IMG/VR virus record: IMGVR_UViG_3300042534_000315
Location: 1 to 30,245 of that record
Length of the DNA stretch: 30,245 bases
Direction: 5' to 3' (one strand)
From: a virus
A program made the translations under genes and the position numbers. The first letter of the stretch is position 1; each line of letters begins with the position of its first letter. Below the pieces are notes generated by a model. That model saw only the letters and a list, made by a program, of their open reading frames with translations, was not told the origin of the DNA and ran no database searches. This document shows, piece by piece, positions 1 through 8,431 of the stretch.

Positions 1-118
1 CCATAGCTCGTTTCAGGTGACTTCTAAATGTGGTTTTAGCCATTCCTAGCGAGGCGGCTGCTTTTCTTTCGCTTCCAAATTTCTGGTATGCCTGATAACA
101 AGCGTCAAGATTATCCAT
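1..118 (-). CDS. N-terminus of an HTH protein, cut by window edge
   Basis: Only the first 39 codons lie in the window; the gene continues past position 1. The start is the ATG at 118-116, preceded by the usual leader of this phage (GGAGATAGT). The visible part begins MDNLDACYQAYQKFGSERKA and continues AASLGMAKTTFRSHLKRAM. This has the shape of a helix-turn-helix (residues about 17-38). Similar N-terminal HTH segments occur in phage proteins that carry a metallophosphoesterase or helicase domain further on, but that part is not visible here, so no enzyme activity is assigned. Confidence 0.6.
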   Translation of the reverse strand, partial: MDNLDACYQAYQKFGSERKAAASLGMAKTTFRSHLKRAM

Positions 119-138
119 ACTATCTCCAGTTGTTGTTT

Positions 139-405
139 TTAGTCGTTTTCTTGATCTTCTTCGCGCCTTCCGTACAGCTCTTTGTGGTCTTTAATTTTCT
201 GTATTTTCCAATCATATAGCATGCGGGCGATAGCTAATGCTGAAACTGTCGCCCCCAATAGCATTGTTGTGAGGGTGCCAATGTTTCTTGCTACCTCGAA
301 CCATTCAAGCGCGCCTGCTGTCGCAGTTGGCGGCCCTACAATTATCGCAGTCTTTGGGCTTGTTGCTATATCGTGCGCAACCTGCTTCAGTTGTTCGTAT
401 GCCAT
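139..405 (-). CDS. small membrane protein, candidate holin/antiholin
   Basis: An 88-residue protein with a hydrophobic stretch at about residues 43-63 (TTMLLGATVSALAIARML) followed by a highly charged C-terminal tail (KIQKIKDHKELYGRREEDQ). One membrane span plus a charged tail, downstream of the endolysin, fits a small holin or holin regulator. The gene overlaps the end of the upstream membrane gene by 19 bases, so the two are probably translationally coupled. The family is not recognised; the lysis role is inferred from position and topology only. Confidence 0.6.
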   Translation of the reverse strand: MAYEQLKQVAHDIATSPKTAIIVGPPTATAGALEWFEVARNIGTLTTMLLGATVSALAIARMLYDWKIQKIKDHKELYGRREEDQEND

Positions 406-869
406 TTTGCTTCCTGGTATTGATGATCGACAATATGCCCTGTATGAGCATGAGAGTGAATAGAAGGCAGCCAGCGATCCATTGCAGTAGTTCCAACATC
501 TTCAGGCTCCCCTCTGAGTAGAATGATTATTGTCCACGCATACAGCGCCATAAAAGCCACGTTGTACCCAGTGGGCGGGATATACAGCATATATATCAAC
601 CAGCCGAAATAATCCAAAGCCACCGCAACTATGCTTATCTTCTGGATTTCATCTGTCAGGACTGTTTTGCTATTAATCAGCCCTACAACGAAAATCACGA
701 TCAAATAGAATAGTGCATCTGTGGCGTAATACATCAGCCCTTCAAGTGTAGCCATGAAGGTATTGTGAATAAATGACATTGATGCAAAGGCAAGCGCCAC
801 CATCTTGCGATCAAATGTCGGCTGCAATAACGCTACACCGACAATCACCAATGTTAGGAAGTCTATCAT
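387..869 (-). CDS. polytopic membrane protein of the lysis region, unknown function
   Basis: A 160-residue protein whose first 120 residues hold four or five hydrophobic segments (about 2-18, 22-40, 50-67, 76-96, 102-118), followed by a soluble tail rich in His, Asp and Gln. The start ATG overlaps the stop of the preceding 22-codon ORF in an ATGA arrangement, and the 3' end overlaps the next gene. It sits among lysis-type membrane proteins, but its number of membrane spans is high for a classical holin. I do not recognise the family. Confidence 0.65.
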   Translation of the reverse strand: MIDFLTLVIVGVALLQPTFDRKMVALAFASMSFIHNTFMATLEGLMYYATDALFYLIVIFVVGLINSKTVLTDEIQKISIVAVALDYFGWLIYMLYIPPTGYNVAFMALYAWTIIILLRGEPEDVGTTAMDRWLPSIHSHAHTGHIVDHQYQEAKWHTNN

Positions 870-934
870 TTTCCTTTTGGCTTTCGCGTCTTACCTTTGC
901 CGCCACAATGAATCACAATATCAAAAATGTCCAT
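866..934 (-). CDS. 22-residue basic micro-protein
   Basis: This short frame reads MDIFDIVIHCGGKGKTRKPK plus two residues. It has one of the best ribosome binding sites in the window (TAGGAGG, six bases before the ATG). Its stop overlaps the start of the following membrane gene as ATGA. The sequence is half hydrophobic, half very basic (GKGKTRKPKGK). It may be a genuine peptide or a leader that couples translation to the downstream gene. No function is known to me. Confidence 0.55.
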   Translation of the reverse strand: MDIFDIVIHCGGKGKTRKPKGK

Positions 935-967
935 AAATCCTCCTAATCAGTGAATTATATCAGAAAA

Positions 968-1402
968 TTAATCTTTTTCGGTGTTTTTGCTGCGCCCCAT
1001 CCCTAAATGACTGCTCAACATATGACCACCAAAGAAGAACGCTATAATCGAAAGAGTGCCGCCAACCATTAGCGTGCCAAACGCAATAGTCAGATAGAAT
1101 TTAGCCAGCTCCATATCAAAAGGAGCCACAAGGAATACAATTAGAATCATGGCGAGCTGTGCCTTAATCCACATGACTGCAACAGCACGGCGCGTCTTGC
1201 TGCGTTCGGTATTCTCCCCAAGGGTCATCTCTACGAACTTACCAACACCGGCAGCCATGCGCTCATTCATTTTAGCCTGTTCTTCTGGCGTGAAATTCAT
1301 GTTACCAATCCACCCGCCAACCTGTGTTAGCAGGCCATTGTCTTTGTCAAGGACGTTATCGACCGCTTTGTCCGCGCCCATTAATTTACTAAACCAGCCC
1401 AT
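968..1402 (-). CDS. putative holin-like membrane protein
   Basis: A 144-residue protein with a soluble, charged N-terminal half (MGWFSKLMGADKAVDNVLDK) and two hydrophobic segments at about 76-96 and 102-126. The C-terminus is short and basic. The plan, an amphipathic N-terminus followed by closely spaced C-terminal membrane spans, resembles the 3TM holins of gene transfer agents and related phages. It lies next to the endolysin, separated only by the HNH gene inserted on the other strand. The holin assignment is inferred from architecture and context. Confidence 0.55.
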   Translation of the reverse strand: MGWFSKLMGADKAVDNVLDKDNGLLTQVGGWIGNMNFTPEEQAKMNERMAAGVGKFVEMTLGENTERSKTRRAVAVMWIKAQLAMILIVFLVAPFDMELAKFYLTIAFGTLMVGGTLSIIAFFFGGHMLSSHLGMGRSKNTEKD

Positions 1403-1435
1403 AGCTATTCCTAGAGTAATTATACTAATTGGCGT

Positions 1436-1464
1436 ATTATACCATTATGGCTAGGTTTAGCGAC
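1436..1464 (-). promoter_or_regulatory. putative extended -10 promoter for the lysis membrane genes
   Basis: On the minus strand, TGGTATAAT occurs with the -10 hexamer at 1441-1436. It matches the extended -10 consensus TGnTATAAT. The -35 position 17 bases upstream (GTCGCT) is poor. A second TATAAT lies at 1424-1419. The site is 30-40 bases ahead of the ATG at 1402 and would give the membrane genes their own transcript, which could matter because an opposing HNH gene separates them from the endolysin. Confidence 0.4.
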
Positions 1465-1535
1465 TGAAACGGCGGATTCGTTACCCGCCACGCCAATTTA
1501 CTCAGTAACGATAATTCTCTAACGAGGAATTTCAA

Positions 1536-2033
1536 ATGATCACTCAGATTGAGCTAAAAAAATTACTTCATTTCGATGATGAGACTGGCGCATTTACGTG
1601 GCTTGTCAACAAAGGAAAAGTTAAGCGTGGAGCCTCGGCTGGAACCGTCAATAAGAATGGCTATATCTACATTACCTTAAACCAAGAGAGATATTTGGCC
1701 CATAGGCTTGCGTGGCTTTATGTGTACGGGGAGTGGCCGGCAAGACATATTGACCATATAAACCACGAAAGGACTAGCAACGGGATATGGAACCTACGAG
1801 ACGTAACAAACCAGATAAACCATATGAATAAATCAATGAGGCCAGACAATAAAAGCGGAATAACGGGGGTATCTTGGGATGCGGCTCGCAATAAATGGAG
1901 GGCAGCTATTAAGTTAGATGGGAAATGTGTAATGCTGGGGCGGTTCGCCACTAAAAAAGGCGCAGCTAAAATCAGAAAAGAGGCTGAAATAAAGTACGGG
2001 TATCATAAAAATCATGGAGATGCCCCCGCTTAG
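1536..2033 (+). CDS. free-standing HNH homing endonuclease with AP2-like domain
   Basis: A 165-residue protein. The HNH core is around residues 67-95: HRLAWLYVYGEWPARHIDHI followed by N.....NLR. A C-terminal part (about 103-150, SGITGVSWDAARNKWRA...GRFATKKGA) has the look of the AP2-type DNA-binding repeat often fused to phage HNH enzymes. GAGGAA precedes the ATG. It is the only plus-strand gene in the left 20 kb and overlaps the 3' end of the endolysin gene by four bases, so it behaves as a selfish insertion in the lysis region. Such enzymes cut cognate uninvaded phage DNA and spread by repair. Confidence 0.9.
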   Translation: MITQIELKKLLHFDDETGAFTWLVNKGKVKRGASAGTVNKNGYIYITLNQERYLAHRLAWLYVYGEWPARHIDHINHERTSNGIWNLRDVTNQINHMNKSMRPDNKSGITGVSWDAARNKWRAAIKLDGKCVMLGRFATKKGAAKIRKEAEIKYGYHKNHGDAPA

Positions 2034-2419
2034 TAATAATCCCACATAACTTCCACATCTTTCTTGTCGCTTTGTAAGTCATCAAAATGTATGGAACCGT
2101 TATTGACTCCAATCCTGGTGACCTTTTCGCCATCAATTTGGTTAAGGTCAATCATCACGTTGCGACGAATCAGCCAGTCGATTATTAGGAAGCGCCGCCG
2201 AGAGTTTGCAATGACATCAATGGCGTGGCCTTGGTGTGCGCCATACTTGCCGTCATACTCTTTGCAGCGGTAGGCTCCGCCACGAGGAATGGTGAACGGG
2301 AACCCTAGCTCAAGTCTCATCGGAACAACTACATTAAGCATGAATTTATCATCCATGCGACCATCGCATCCGCATGGGCAGTCTAATTCATGTTGTGGGA
2401 AATTCTGGTAGCTACTCAT
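2030..2419 (-). CDS. endolysin, peptidase M15 family
   Basis: A 129-residue protein that fits the small M15A/M15_3 phage peptidases, which hydrolyse peptide bonds in the stem peptides of peptidoglycan. The zinc and catalytic motifs are visible: H..G.AID in GAHQGHAIDV (about residues 81-90) and the second motif GSIHFD (about 108-113). An N-terminal segment with several cysteines (ELDCPCGCDG) is common to this family. No signal peptide is seen, so release would depend on a holin. The start ATG at 2419 overlaps a short M23 remnant upstream. Confidence 0.85.
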   Translation of the reverse strand: MSSYQNFPQHELDCPCGCDGRMDDKFMLNVVVPMRLELGFPFTIPRGGAYRCKEYDGKYGAHQGHAIDVIANSRRRFLIIDWLIRRNVMIDLNQIDGEKVTRIGVNNGSIHFDDLQSDKKDVEVMWDYY

Positions 2420-2513
2420 GGCCTATCCCTCTATGCAAGTGATCGCCTCGTGGAGCGCCAAAATATCCAGCCCCTTGCGCGTCCTGGCCTCTGATTGGGG
2501 GTGTGATTTTCAT
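2412..2513 (-). pseudogene. truncated N-terminus of an M23-type phage peptidase
   Basis: A 33-codon frame starting at the ATG at 2513 reads MKITPPIRGQDAQGAGYFGA and then PRGDHLHRGIGHE before a TAG. The opening matches the start of phage M23 (LytM-like) peptidases, which typically begin MKITPP.RG.DA.GSG.FGASRG and continue into the zinc motif H.GID. Here the text stops where H.GID should be (HRGIG), and no M23 catalytic domain follows. The stop overlaps the start of the M15 endolysin. I read it as the relic of an earlier lysin replaced by the M15 gene; it could still be translated as a leader peptide. Confidence 0.6.
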
Positions 2514-2525
2514 ACTAATTTGCCT

Positions 2526-4397
2526 CTAAAATGTGCCGTAAGCCCCCACCATGAGCACTTTATATTTTCGTTCGGAACCGCGCTTATTCTCAATGGAGTA
2601 TCTTGTATTGCCAGCATCCCAGTAAATATTGGTGCTCGCCGCTATTCCTTGCGTAGGGGAAAACACCCCCGCAGGGTCGGCCACCTCACTTGTTACGTTG
2701 TAATTTCCGCGCAAATGGTAGATCGCGCCAAGCCCTTCGGAGTCCTGAATGGTAATCATTCCCATAGATGACTGCGGAGCAATCTCAGCAATACCATCGT
2801 TAGCTATGGTAATAATCTCTTCACTCAATGCACCGCCAAAAATAGAGTTTATTGACGGTTTTGTTAGAGTGCTAAATTCAGCATTTTGATACATACCATT
2901 AACTAACGCGCCAGCCTTAACGACATTTTGCCCAGCCATACTGGACGCAGATCCGGCCTGCCAAAACATATTGCGGAACTTCATCCTAGCTACTGTGGAG
3001 TCTACATCTATTGATGTTTTCCCTGCGATACCAGTATAGTAGCTATCCGAGAGCACTGCATCGTCACACTTCCTCAGATAGAATCCGTTGCGCCCACCCT
3101 CAAAATTACAATTCCCGCCGATTGATAAGTTCTGTAGCACTGTATTATGCTGGATATTGATGTTATATGACGCGGCGTTAGTTCCCTGCTCCGTTCTCAC
3201 ATTGTCGATTGTGAGGCCGTTTGATGATCCAACGGAGGAGGTGTCTACCCACTTAAATCCATCAGTTCCAAGCACCCATGCCTGATAACCATCAAAAGTT
3301 ACGCTAGTCAGATTGATGCCTGTCTCCACTTCAATATTAGGGTTGCCATTTGCGCCCAAGTAACAATCCTCGAAATGAAAGTGGTCAATGTCGATAGAAC
3401 TGTTGGGGTTATCAGCCACAACAATCGGCCTGTCTGCAAATACATACAGACCTTTAATCTGAGCAAGCTCGCGCCCTCTGGTTCTAATGCCGATGCTGCC
3501 GACACCACCAGACCAGAACGCAGAGCCGCTAACAGCAACGCCACCGCCAACAGTTATATCATCAATCGAATACCCACTGGTATCCATGATGTCTAGCGCA
3601 ATTTTTGTATAGGTTGAATCATCCGAATAGAAGCTAATTCCTTTTACTGCGCCTTGATATAGTACGGTGCCCGCAGTGTTTAGCTGCAAACAGGTATCAT
3701 CAGCAGTCGGGGCGAATATTATTCTAGTGGACCAAGATCCTGCGCCTATAAAATGCACACGTAGCGCATTAATAATGAGCGTGGCTGTCGTTTTGTACGC
3801 CCCTGGCGGCAGGTCAATGCGGCTATTAGCTCCCGCGTAATCAATTGCTGACTGGATATTTGCGCTATCATCAGCAACTCCATCGCCCTTAGCCCCAAAC
3901 CATTTAACATTAATCGCGCCAGAGTATTGCAACACCGCAATATTCCCATTAGCAAGCTCATGGTCTCCATACCCATCAAACGCTTGTGGAGCTACGATTA
4001 GGTAGGTTGCACCGCCGCCATCGCCTTTTGTGTAGTAGCCGCGAGTCATTGCGGTTTCGCCAGCAGCAAGGCTTTCCGCTTTCATTAGCGCTACGGTATC
4101 AAATAAAATTACACCGCCAATCTCATCAAGATAGTCGTCTACGCTCCAAACCGTATTACCTAGCGCGTCCTTCAGGATAAGCAAATAAGATCCGCCGCCC
4201 ACCCAAACGTCTGCGCGACCATCAGCATCCAGGACTACGGGGTTAGCGTTTGGGGTTGTCAGCTTTGCGTCAGAATATGTCGCTTTCGGTGTAGCTCCGG
4301 CAGAACCAGCCAGATAGGTGTATAATTCACCTCCAGCATACGGCACCCCATCGCCATCGCTTGCTTCAAATTTTCCAGAGTTTATAATGGTAGCCAT
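2526..4397 (-). CDS. tailspike / tail fibre with beta-helix
   Basis: A 623-residue receptor-binding protein. The N-terminus (about 1-95, from MATIINSGKFEASDGDGVPY to VWSVDDYLDEIGG) is a virion-attachment domain seen in many phage fibres. From about 160 on, VKWFGAKGDGVADDSANIQS is the classic entry of pectate-lyase-type right-handed beta-helix spikes. The rest is repetitive in Gly, Asn, Ile and Thr as expected for a parallel beta-helix. P22-family tailspikes bind and often cut the O-antigen; whether this one is an enzyme is not visible. It is the last gene of the structural block, with the usual place for a spike that determines host range. Confidence 0.85.
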   Translation of the reverse strand: MATIINSGKFEASDGDGVPYAGGELYTYLAGSAGATPKATYSDAKLTTPNANPVVLDADGRADVWVGGGSYLLILKDALGNTVWSVDDYLDEIGGVILFDTVALMKAESLAAGETAMTRGYYTKGDGGGATYLIVAPQAFDGYGDHELANGNIAVLQYSGAINVKWFGAKGDGVADDSANIQSAIDYAGANSRIDLPPGAYKTTATLIINALRVHFIGAGSWSTRIIFAPTADDTCLQLNTAGTVLYQGAVKGISFYSDDSTYTKIALDIMDTSGYSIDDITVGGGVAVSGSAFWSGGVGSIGIRTRGRELAQIKGLYVFADRPIVVADNPNSSIDIDHFHFEDCYLGANGNPNIEVETGINLTSVTFDGYQAWVLGTDGFKWVDTSSVGSSNGLTIDNVRTEQGTNAASYNINIQHNTVLQNLSIGGNCNFEGGRNGFYLRKCDDAVLSDSYYTGIAGKTSIDVDSTVARMKFRNMFWQAGSASSMAGQNVVKAGALVNGMYQNAEFSTLTKPSINSIFGGALSEEIITIANDGIAEIAPQSSMGMITIQDSEGLGAIYHLRGNYNVTSEVADPAGVFSPTQGIAASTNIYWDAGNTRYSIENKRGSERKYKVLMVGAYGTF

Positions 4398-4505
4398 GTC
4401 GTATTATCCTGAGTATGTCCCGCTATTAATTCCACTTGTGCATATATTAATCAAATTAATCAGTGTGGTGTTATATTTCATAATTCCAGACTCGAAAATC
4501 AAATA

Positions 4506-6542
4506 TTACCTGTTCAGGTAAGTTTCAGCGCCAACCGCTGCTGTCGCAGGAGCCGCAGGCGTAAATCTAGTGGCCCACATATCACCGCGATCTCTAATGG
4601 CCTGAATCTTCGCCAGCTTATCCTCAATCTTTCCTGCCATAGCCGCTGTGATTTGCTTCTTCTGTGTCGCCTCTTTAAGAGAACTCCTCATTGGCCTCAC
4701 AAGGGGCGACAATGCCGCTCCTAGGTAAGGCATAGCGTCAACAGAGTTGAGCAGATCAAGCATCATAGGCATAGTCTGAGAGCCTTTTACCGCACCTTCT
4801 GGAGCAGTTGTCAGCCATTCGGATACGCGCTTGAATTTATCTATGGCCGTAATCTCTTTTGGGGTATAAATTAACGCTTTATTCTTGGCAGGGATTCCGT
4901 CCCATGCCTTGCGCAACTGAGCGTGAGAGAATTTCCCCTCCCCCTGTCGCGTGGCTTGGTCGATCACATCCCGCATAATCTCTGTTTTAATGTCATTAAT
5001 AACTAGAGGATCTTCGCTGCGTAGTATTTTTAGTGTTTTTTGTACGTCCTGAGCCTTGCCGCGCATTATGTTTTGCTGCACCCACTTATCGGGAACGGAC
5101 TTACCTTGTGCGATCTGTGTGAGCGGAGTTCTGCGTGGAGCGCCTACATCAAACTCCTGAAAACGCTTTCTGGCTGATGCCCTGGCTGCTGAGTAGGCTT
5201 TGATTGCATCGGTAGCATCTCCTTCCGCCATATCTCCAGCATCATCTATTGCCTTGGATAGTTGGCCTCCGGCATATCTTACAGATCCGTCCGAGCTTTT
5301 AGCCATAGTTCCAATGCGCTTACGCAAGGATACCATCTCCTTGACTGTCGGGGTTTCTGCTCCTGATGCTATGTCGTCAATCTTTTTCATTAAATCCGAT
5401 GGCGTGTAGTCAATAACCTCATCGCGCACCTTTCCGACATTTGCTACAAACTCATCAACAGGGAATAGATCATCCGATCCTGGAGCCTTTGCCGCCTTGT
5501 CGTATAGCTTTGAAACGTCATCCTGAGATTTGATCCAGCGAGACTCTAACCTGCTAAAGACTTTCTCTTCGACTTCTGGCATTGATTTTGTAACGCCGCC
5601 CATCTCTTCTGCGATCTCAGCGCCTTTAGCGCCTAACTGCTGCTTCTGTGCCGCTCCACGATAGATAAGCTCATCACCGGCCTCTGGAACTTGTGAAAGA
5701 CTTGTCTCTGTTCTCCACTGGATAGGATCTCTGGTTGCTTGTGCTGTAGTCGGGCCAGTTGCGCCAGTAAATCCCATCTCCTCGATCTCTGATTTACGCA
5801 AGGCAGAGTCAATATCGATCTTTCCGGTTGCCTTGAGGCTTTCGTTGATGTTCTTTGATAGATTGGCTTGAGCAACGTCAGACAGCTCCGCAAGGTCGAT
5901 TCCCTTTTGCGCCAGAGCATTGTCTATCTTAATTGTAATCTGTTGAGGGTTTAGGAAATCATCAATCTTTCTTCCTGTTGCGCGGTAGAAATCAGACAAT
6001 CCTTCCCATGCGGAAGATCCAAGCCTGCCTAATCCCTGAATTGCTACAGGGACAACGCCGCCTGTAAGCATACCTGTCATTGTTTGGGCAGTCTTGCTTT
6101 CCCCTTCTGGAGTGAACATTGCGCCGGATAATGCGCCGCCCTCAGCCATTCCCATTCCGATACGTCCTGCAATAGCCGCTGGAGCGCTAATTAAGGCTGT
6201 AGGGGCTGCCATTCCCGCTGCTCCGCCCATCCTCCACCAATCAAATCCAGCATCTTCTCCGCGTAGCTTTTCGTATTGCTGCATCTCTGCGGTTGTATCT
6301 GCTGTGAATTGTGCCGCTGCCGCCGGATCTGTTGCTTTCAGATATAGCTGTTGCAGTCCTTGCGTGATGTCGGCAACGCCTCGGCCCATCTCCTCTAGTC
6401 CTGTTGGTGGGCGGAACTGTGGAGGCTGCTCCTCTGCAATGGGATTTACCCCGTATTTCTCAGGGCTTACAGCAGGCGCGGTTGCGGGCTGCGTATCTAC
6501 AATCTCAGATGCTCCAAACTTCGCAGGATCTATGGCCGCCAT
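4506..6542 (-). CDS. large internal / DNA-ejection protein
   Basis: A 678-residue protein if started at ATG 6542-6540, which overlaps the upstream stop as TAATG; a longer frame from 6638 lies entirely inside the upstream gene and is less likely. The N-terminus is Pro/Ala-rich (MAAIDPAKFGASEI). Around 110-170 there is a glycine/alanine-rich hydrophobic stretch (GGAAGMAAPTALISAPAAIA), and the remainder is largely alpha-helical with charged coil. P22 gp16/gp20-type proteins leave the capsid before the DNA and form a conduit through the envelope. The role is inferred from position between tailspike and other ejection proteins, and from composition. Confidence 0.65.
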   Translation of the reverse strand: MAAIDPAKFGASEIVDTQPATAPAVSPEKYGVNPIAEEQPPQFRPPTGLEEMGRGVADITQGLQQLYLKATDPAAAAQFTADTTAEMQQYEKLRGEDAGFDWWRMGGAAGMAAPTALISAPAAIAGRIGMGMAEGGALSGAMFTPEGESKTAQTMTGMLTGGVVPVAIQGLGRLGSSAWEGLSDFYRATGRKIDDFLNPQQITIKIDNALAQKGIDLAELSDVAQANLSKNINESLKATGKIDIDSALRKSEIEEMGFTGATGPTTAQATRDPIQWRTETSLSQVPEAGDELIYRGAAQKQQLGAKGAEIAEEMGGVTKSMPEVEEKVFSRLESRWIKSQDDVSKLYDKAAKAPGSDDLFPVDEFVANVGKVRDEVIDYTPSDLMKKIDDIASGAETPTVKEMVSLRKRIGTMAKSSDGSVRYAGGQLSKAIDDAGDMAEGDATDAIKAYSAARASARKRFQEFDVGAPRRTPLTQIAQGKSVPDKWVQQNIMRGKAQDVQKTLKILRSEDPLVINDIKTEIMRDVIDQATRQGEGKFSHAQLRKAWDGIPAKNKALIYTPKEITAIDKFKRVSEWLTTAPEGAVKGSQTMPMMLDLLNSVDAMPYLGAALSPLVRPMRSSLKEATQKKQITAAMAGKIEDKLAKIQAIRDRGDMWATRFTPAAPATAAVGAETYLNR

Positions 6543-7738
6543 TATTTCTGCCCTGCTGCTTTCAGCCAAGCGTTGTATTTCTTTTGATCTTTGAACTGAT
6601 ATTTCTTTCCGCCGAATCGGATAGTTTTTGGCGACCACTTGCCAGAGAAGTAATCCTTATACTCCTGTCTGTTTGGGTTTAGTTCGTAAGATCCGTCTGG
6701 GGCTTCTGGGTCAAATATTGGATTAGACTCCAAGTATTCAGCCCATTTAGTATCAGCTCCGCGTAGCGTTGTATTTTTATCGAAATACTCTTGCATGAAG
6801 TTGGTTCGCTCGATAGCGTTCTGGCGGCTTGTTTTAAGTCCTAGCCCTACGTTTTTGTTTGCCTCTCTATTCTTGGTCAGGCCAACAGTCGCCCCCCTAA
6901 ACATTGCCACATCACGATCTGATGCAGCCCCAGGCATTCCTTGTCGCATCATTGGCGTTAATTTGTTAGAGATAGATTCCATCTCCTGCAAATTAGGATC
7001 TGTCACTCCGCGCACCCCTGCAACTAAAGAAGATCCGGCAATAGGGCCGGTTTCTACTTCTTGGTTGAGTGAAAGAAAGCGATCAATGTCTTTAATGAAC
7101 GACTGATCCTGCATCTTCGCCTGCTGCATCTCAGCAAGCGATTTGTTTGACGCGCTATAATCAGCCATTCTCACCTTGGCTTGATCTTGCTTTGATAGCC
7201 CTATTAGTCGCTCTGGAGGTGCGGCAGGGATTTGCTCTTTAGTGTCTGGGGCGGGCGCCGCAGGTTGTGTCGCCGATAACGCCGGAACGTCTGCTGCGCT
7301 TTGTGGTGATGGTATTTGCTGCCCTGGAATACCGGCAGTTGGAGCGCCAACAGGCGGCAGAGGCATCCCCTCTTGATATGTTCCTGGCGCGTAGTATGGA
7401 GATCCGTACAAGATAGGCTGCCCAAATGGATCGCGCTGGTTAATCATGGCGCGTTGCATCATTCCTTCGCCAACGCCAACGGATGTCACGTTATAATCTG
7501 GAGCCTGTTGCTTCATAGCCTCGAAATACAAGTCAGGGGCTGCGCGTAGTGACTCAACAGCCCCTGTCTGCGCATAGTCTGCCAAAGCATTACGCCTTGC
7601 CTCGTCCGCCATGAGCTTATTCCGAGAGGACTGAATCTGCATCCCTTGTGACTCAAGCTGAAAAGGGGTTTGTAATTGTTGAGCCTGCCCCATGATTTGA
7701 TGAGGCTGAACCATTCCTGCTAGATAATTAGTTGGCAT
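6542..7738 (-). CDS. internal virion / ejection protein
   Basis: A 398-residue protein. The N-terminal third is rich in Gln, Met and Ala (MVQPHQIMGQAQQLQTPFQL), followed by a Pro/Ala linker (about 130-175) and a helical C-terminal domain. The C-terminus (KYQFKDQKKYNAWLKAAGQK) is shared in style with many podovirus internal proteins. It is the middle of three consecutive genes of this type and is joined to the next by TAATG. I assign it to the ejection set by context; no catalytic motif is seen. Confidence 0.6.
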   Translation of the reverse strand: MPTNYLAGMVQPHQIMGQAQQLQTPFQLESQGMQIQSSRNKLMADEARRNALADYAQTGAVESLRAAPDLYFEAMKQQAPDYNVTSVGVGEGMMQRAMINQRDPFGQPILYGSPYYAPGTYQEGMPLPPVGAPTAGIPGQQIPSPQSAADVPALSATQPAAPAPDTKEQIPAAPPERLIGLSKQDQAKVRMADYSASNKSLAEMQQAKMQDQSFIKDIDRFLSLNQEVETGPIAGSSLVAGVRGVTDPNLQEMESISNKLTPMMRQGMPGAASDRDVAMFRGATVGLTKNREANKNVGLGLKTSRQNAIERTNFMQEYFDKNTTLRGADTKWAEYLESNPIFDPEAPDGSYELNPNRQEYKDYFSGKWSPKTIRFGGKKYQFKDQKKYNAWLKAAGQK

Positions 7739-7744
7739 GATTGA

Positions 7745-8431
7745 TCACCACTGAGCCGCAAGCATGTTCGTTTGTTGGCTGCCTGGGATTGTCCCATACT
7801 GCTGGGCAGTTGGCATTGTCGCCATTTGGTTTAGGTAGTTCTGTTGCTGGTACAGGTTTGCGCCTTGCATGCCTAGATTGCCTAATCCGGCATACATAGA
7901 GGATTGCGCTTGTGCTGGCCCCATAATACCACCTGAAATAGCCCCAGCCATTCCTGGAGTGGCTTGCGCGCCCATTTGCCCAAGATTGGATGCTGATGTT
8001 TGCCCCATTCCTGCGAGAGAAGCAAGCCTATTGTATGCGTCCGAGCCTCGACCGTATGCGGCCCCGTACTCTTGAGATCCAAGCTGTTGCCCGAATCGCT
8101 GCGCCTCTTTCATTCCTCGCCCTGAGTAAGCGCCACCGCCCATTCCTGCTAGTTGACGCTCAAGCATCTTACCGCCTTGCTCCATGCGGAATTGATAGCC
8201 AGGGTCTTGCTCTAAATCAACAGGGATTTGGCCTCCCATTCCTGAGATTTGCGTGAGAGCGTTTCGGCCTGCCTCCATCCACGGCTCTTGCTGGGCCTGC
8301 TGCGCTTCCCACATTTGCCTGCGGAAGGCTATGTCAGCATCGCTTGCTTGTCCTGCTGCTTTAGATTGCTTTGACGATGCTGCCGCGCCAAGAAGTGCGG
8401 ATCCGCCTATTGCCACAGCTATTCCAGACAT
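7745..8431 (-). CDS. DNA transfer / ejection protein, gp7-like
   Basis: A 228-residue, low-complexity protein dominated by Gly, Ala, Gln, Met and Ser. It begins with a hydrophobic glycine/alanine stretch (MSGIAVAIGGSALLGAAASS) and carries the segment PGYQFRMEQGGKMLERQLAG, typical of phage DNA-transfer proteins found next to tail genes. P22 gp7 is the functional comparison: an ejected protein needed for DNA passage across the envelope. The start codon overlaps the stop of the SET-domain gene (TAATG). Confidence 0.65.
   Translation of the reverse strand: MSGIAVAIGGSALLGAAASSKQSKAAGQASDADIAFRRQMWEAQQAQQEPWMEAGRNALTQISGMGGQIPVDLEQDPGYQFRMEQGGKMLERQLAGMGGGAYSGRGMKEAQRFGQQLGSQEYGAAYGRGSDAYNRLASLAGMGQTSASNLGQMGAQATPGMAGAISGGIMGPAQAQSSMYAGLGNLGMQGANLYQQQNYLNQMATMPTAQQYGTIPGSQQTNMLAAQW

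Noticed and set aside
1427-1498. AATTGGCG...CGCCAATT inverted repeat considered as another attC-like site
   Set aside because: It lacks the AAC/GTT boxes at the ends and the asymmetric unpaired bases; it is recorded only as a possible border of the HNH insertion.
4398-4505. AT-rich gap before the tailspike examined for promoter or terminator
   Set aside because: Repeated GATTAAT-type words are present but no hexamer pair with acceptable spacing or GC-rich hairpin could be supported.
6094-6594. 166-codon plus-strand frame opposite the ejection protein gene
   Set aside because: It is the antisense shadow of an Ala/Gly/Pro-rich gene, with no ribosome binding site and no recognisable protein features.
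6543-6638. ATG 6638 as start of the large ejection protein
   Set aside because: It would put 96 bases inside the upstream gene, whereas ATG 6542 overlaps the upstream stop as TAATG, like other junctions in this operon.
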